Shown in pieces: positions 5,137 through 6,555 of a DNA stretch of 6,555 nt. The DNA comes from an uncultured bacterium (GTDB lineage Bacteria > Actinomycetota > Coriobacteriia > Coriobacteriales > Eggerthellaceae). The first letter of the stretch is position 1. Every line of letters begins with the position of its first letter. Location: positions 1 to 6,555 of the forward strand of contig CAJMOJ010000084.1 in assembly GCA_905215035.1 (NCBI GenBank), given 5' to 3'. Below the pieces are notes generated by a model that worked only from the letters and a program-made list of their open reading frames with translations, ran no database searches and was not told the origin of the DNA. The position numbers and the translations under genes were made by a program.

Positions 5137-6456
5137 ATGTCACGTTGTATGAAAACCGAGATGTTCCAGCCAGAAATTGAAACCATGTCACGCGATGAGA
5201 TTCGTGCACTTCAATTACAAAAACTGCAAAAGCAGGTTTTGTATGCCTATGACAAGGTTGCTTGGTATCGTGACAAAATGGATCAATCTGGCGTTAAACC
5301 AAGTGATATTAAAACACTAGAAGATGTTCGGTTGTTGCCTTTTACAGATAAACAAGTTCTTCGCGACACCTATCCTTTTGGTTTGTTTGCGGTGCCTATG
5401 AATGAAGTTGCGCGACTTCACGCTTCATCAGGCACAACGGGTAAGCCGATCGTTGCGGGCTATACTCAACGTGATCTTGATACCTGGTCAGATTGTATTG
5501 CGCGCTTGGCTATGATGGCTGGTGTTGTTCCTGGTGATCGTGCTCAAATGGCATTTGGCTACGGCATGTTTACTGGTGGATTCGGTCTTCATTACGGAAT
5601 GGAGAAATTGGGTGCTTGCATGATTCCAGCTGGATCAGGTAATACCCAGCGTCATCTCATGTATATTAATGATTTTCAAACTACCGTACTGATAGCGACT
5701 CCTTCTTATGCTCTTCATATGTGCGAATTTGGAGAGCAGCAAGGCTTTGATTGGGAGAAGTCATCTCTTCGTATTGGGCTCTTTGGTGGAGAACCTTGTC
5801 CACCGGCACTCAAAGAAGAAATTGAGCGTCGTATGCATATTATCTGTACAGATAATTACGGACTTACTGAGGTTATGGGTCCTGGCGTCTCGGGGGAGTG
5901 TTTATGTTCTCGTGATATGCAGCATATTGCTGAGGATCACTTCTTATGGGAAGTTATTGACCCAGAAACTGGGGAGCCTCTACCTGAAGGAACCCCAGGT
6001 GAATTAGTATTAACACCGCTCGATAAAGAGGCATTTCCTGTATTGCGGTATCGTACGCATGATCTTACCTATGTAACAACTAAACTATGCGAATGTGGCC
6101 GTACGCATGCACGTATGAAAAAGGTTCGTGCACGTACCGATGACATGCTGATTATTCGTGCCACTAATGTATTCCCTTCACAGGTTGAGGATATCTTGGC
6201 ATCTATCGATGGAGTTTCTACTCATTATCGTATTGAAGTGGATAATGATTCGGGTATGGATCATATGGTTGTTATGGCTGAACTTGAACCTGAAGCCTTT
6301 AGTGATTCTTTCGAGGAAATGGAAGCATTCCGCAAAGCAATCGCAGCGCGTCTACGCGAAGGTCTCCTTGTTGCTCCTGATGTTAAATTAGTTGAACCAG
6401 ATGGACTTGAGCGTTTTTATGGCAAGGCAAAGCATGTTATTGATCATCGCAAGTAA
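5137..6456 (+). CDS. paaK: Phenylacetate-CoA ligase (AMP-forming, PaaK type)
   Basis: This 439-residue cytoplasmic enzyme of the ANL adenylating superfamily joins an arylacetate to CoA with ATP, giving arylacetyl-CoA, AMP and diphosphate. Numbering from the ATG at 5137, the P-loop-like S-S-G-T-T-G-K-P is at 97-104, Y-G-L-T-E at 241-245 (adenine/Mg region), and R-Y-R-T-H-D at 304-309 (ribose-binding Asp). The C-terminal lid has R-T-D-D-M-L-I-I-R at 333-341 and a late G-K-A at 429-431, whose Lys is the likely adenylation residue. Family-typical E-C and C-x-C-G-R-T-H cysteines are present (Cys255, Cys318, Cys320). The usual R-G-[VA]-N-V-F-P of the lid reads R-A-T-N-V-F-P here. Length is normal for PaaK. 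It follows the ACT gene after a 42-base gap with no terminator, so it belongs with iorAB, whose product it shares. Alternative starts at 5128, 5149 and 5161 change only the first few residues. Preference for phenyl-, indole- or hydroxyphenylacetate cannot be read from sequence. Confidence 0.94.
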   Translation: MSRCMKTEMFQPEIETMSRDEIRALQLQKLQKQVLYAYDKVAWYRDKMDQSGVKPSDIKTLEDVRLLPFTDKQVLRDTYPFGLFAVPMNEVARLHASSGTTGKPIVAGYTQRDLDTWSDCIARLAMMAGVVPGDRAQMAFGYGMFTGGFGLHYGMEKLGACMIPAGSGNTQRHLMYINDFQTTVLIATPSYALHMCEFGEQQGFDWEKSSLRIGLFGGEPCPPALKEEIERRMHIICTDNYGLTEVMGPGVSGECLCSRDMQHIAEDHFLWEVIDPETGEPLPEGTPGELVLTPLDKEAFPVLRYRTHDLTYVTTKLCECGRTHARMKKVRARTDDMLIIRATNVFPSQVEDILASIDGVSTHYRIEVDNDSGMDHMVVMAELEPEAFSDSFEEMEAFRKAIAARLREGLLVAPDVKLVEPDGLERFYGKAKHVIDHRK

Positions 6457-6513
6457 AAGAGTTCATATCATATAGTGTGCTTTTAGTTTTGTCAGTATGC
6501 AAAGATTTGTGTT

Positions 6514-6555
6514 ATGTCGCATCCAGTAGTTGGAAGATATGCACCAAGTCCTTCG
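6514..6555 (+). CDS. Start of a glutamyl-tRNA synthetase-like gene, probably GluQRS (3' truncated by the window)
   Basis: Only 14 codons are visible, reading M-S-H-P-V-V-G-R-Y-A-P-S-P-S. The G-R-[YF]-A-P-S-P-[ST] segment is the N-terminal strand and start of the ATP-binding site of class I glutamyl-tRNA synthetases. Gly before the Arg and the very early position are more typical of GluQRS, which attaches Glu to queuosine in tRNA-Asp, than of full-length GltX. A weak AAAGA (6501-6505) lies 8 bases before the ATG, and an in-frame TAG at 6484-6486 limits any longer start. The 57-base gap after paaK shows no terminator hairpin, so it may be read through from the operon. The class is fairly sure from a short but distinctive motif; GluQRS versus GltX is not settled. 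Confidence 0.6.
   Translation, partial: MSHPVVGRYAPSPS

Noticed and set aside
6506..6513. TTTGTGTT before the last gene repeats the 3' arm of the second leader hairpin.
   Set aside because: One 8-base match in 6.5 kb of A/T-rich sequence is compatible with chance, and there is no matching arm nearby.
6465..6516. A separate promoter for the last gene (TATAGT at 6471-6476, TTGTCA at 6489-6494).
   Set aside because: The two boxes are in the wrong order to work together and neither has a partner at proper spacing.

Overview
The window looks like part of the chromosome of an anaerobic Gram-positive bacterium. Every supported gene lies on the + strand, the genes are tightly packed, and base composition looks even (low-to-mid 40s % GC by eye). 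Two things point to strict anaerobes: a ferredoxin-dependent 2-oxoacid oxidoreductase, and a surface protein ending of the VanW/G5 kind next to a secreted D,D-carboxypeptidase. A low-GC member of the Coriobacteriia would fit, but this is an impression from gene content and not something the window proves.

Positions 1-1598 are cell-envelope genes. The first is the last 58 codons of a secreted G5/VanW-like protein. After 18 bases comes a complete penicillin-binding-protein-type D-alanyl-D-alanine carboxypeptidase with a signal peptide, the S-x-x-K, S-x-N and K-T-G motifs, and a C-terminal amphipathic anchor helix. The 183-base gap that follows (1599-1781) is the most unusual non-coding part. 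It has a TATAAT-type promoter followed at once by two long imperfect hairpins (1653-1696 and 1708-1741), neither of which has the T-run of an intrinsic terminator.

Positions 1782-6456 hold five genes that are probably transcribed together. They encode a small zinc-ribbon/FHA phosphopeptide-binding protein, IorA and IorB (indolepyruvate ferredoxin oxidoreductase), a protein made of two ACT domains, and a PaaK-type phenylacetate-CoA ligase. IorAB converts arylpyruvates, made by transamination of Trp, Phe and Tyr, to arylacetyl-CoA, CO2 and reduced ferredoxin, or runs in reverse. PaaK interconverts arylacetates and arylacetyl-CoA. The ACT protein is a plausible sensor of an aromatic amino acid or related ligand, and the FHA protein a plausible phospho-dependent partner; both roles are inferred.

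After a 57-base gap the window ends inside the first 14 codons of another gene, whose G-R-Y-A-P-S-P-S start matches the nucleotide-binding N-terminus of glutamyl-tRNA synthetase-like enzymes, probably GluQRS. I saw no tRNA, rRNA, CRISPR array, insertion sequence, phage gene or clearly new multi-gene system.
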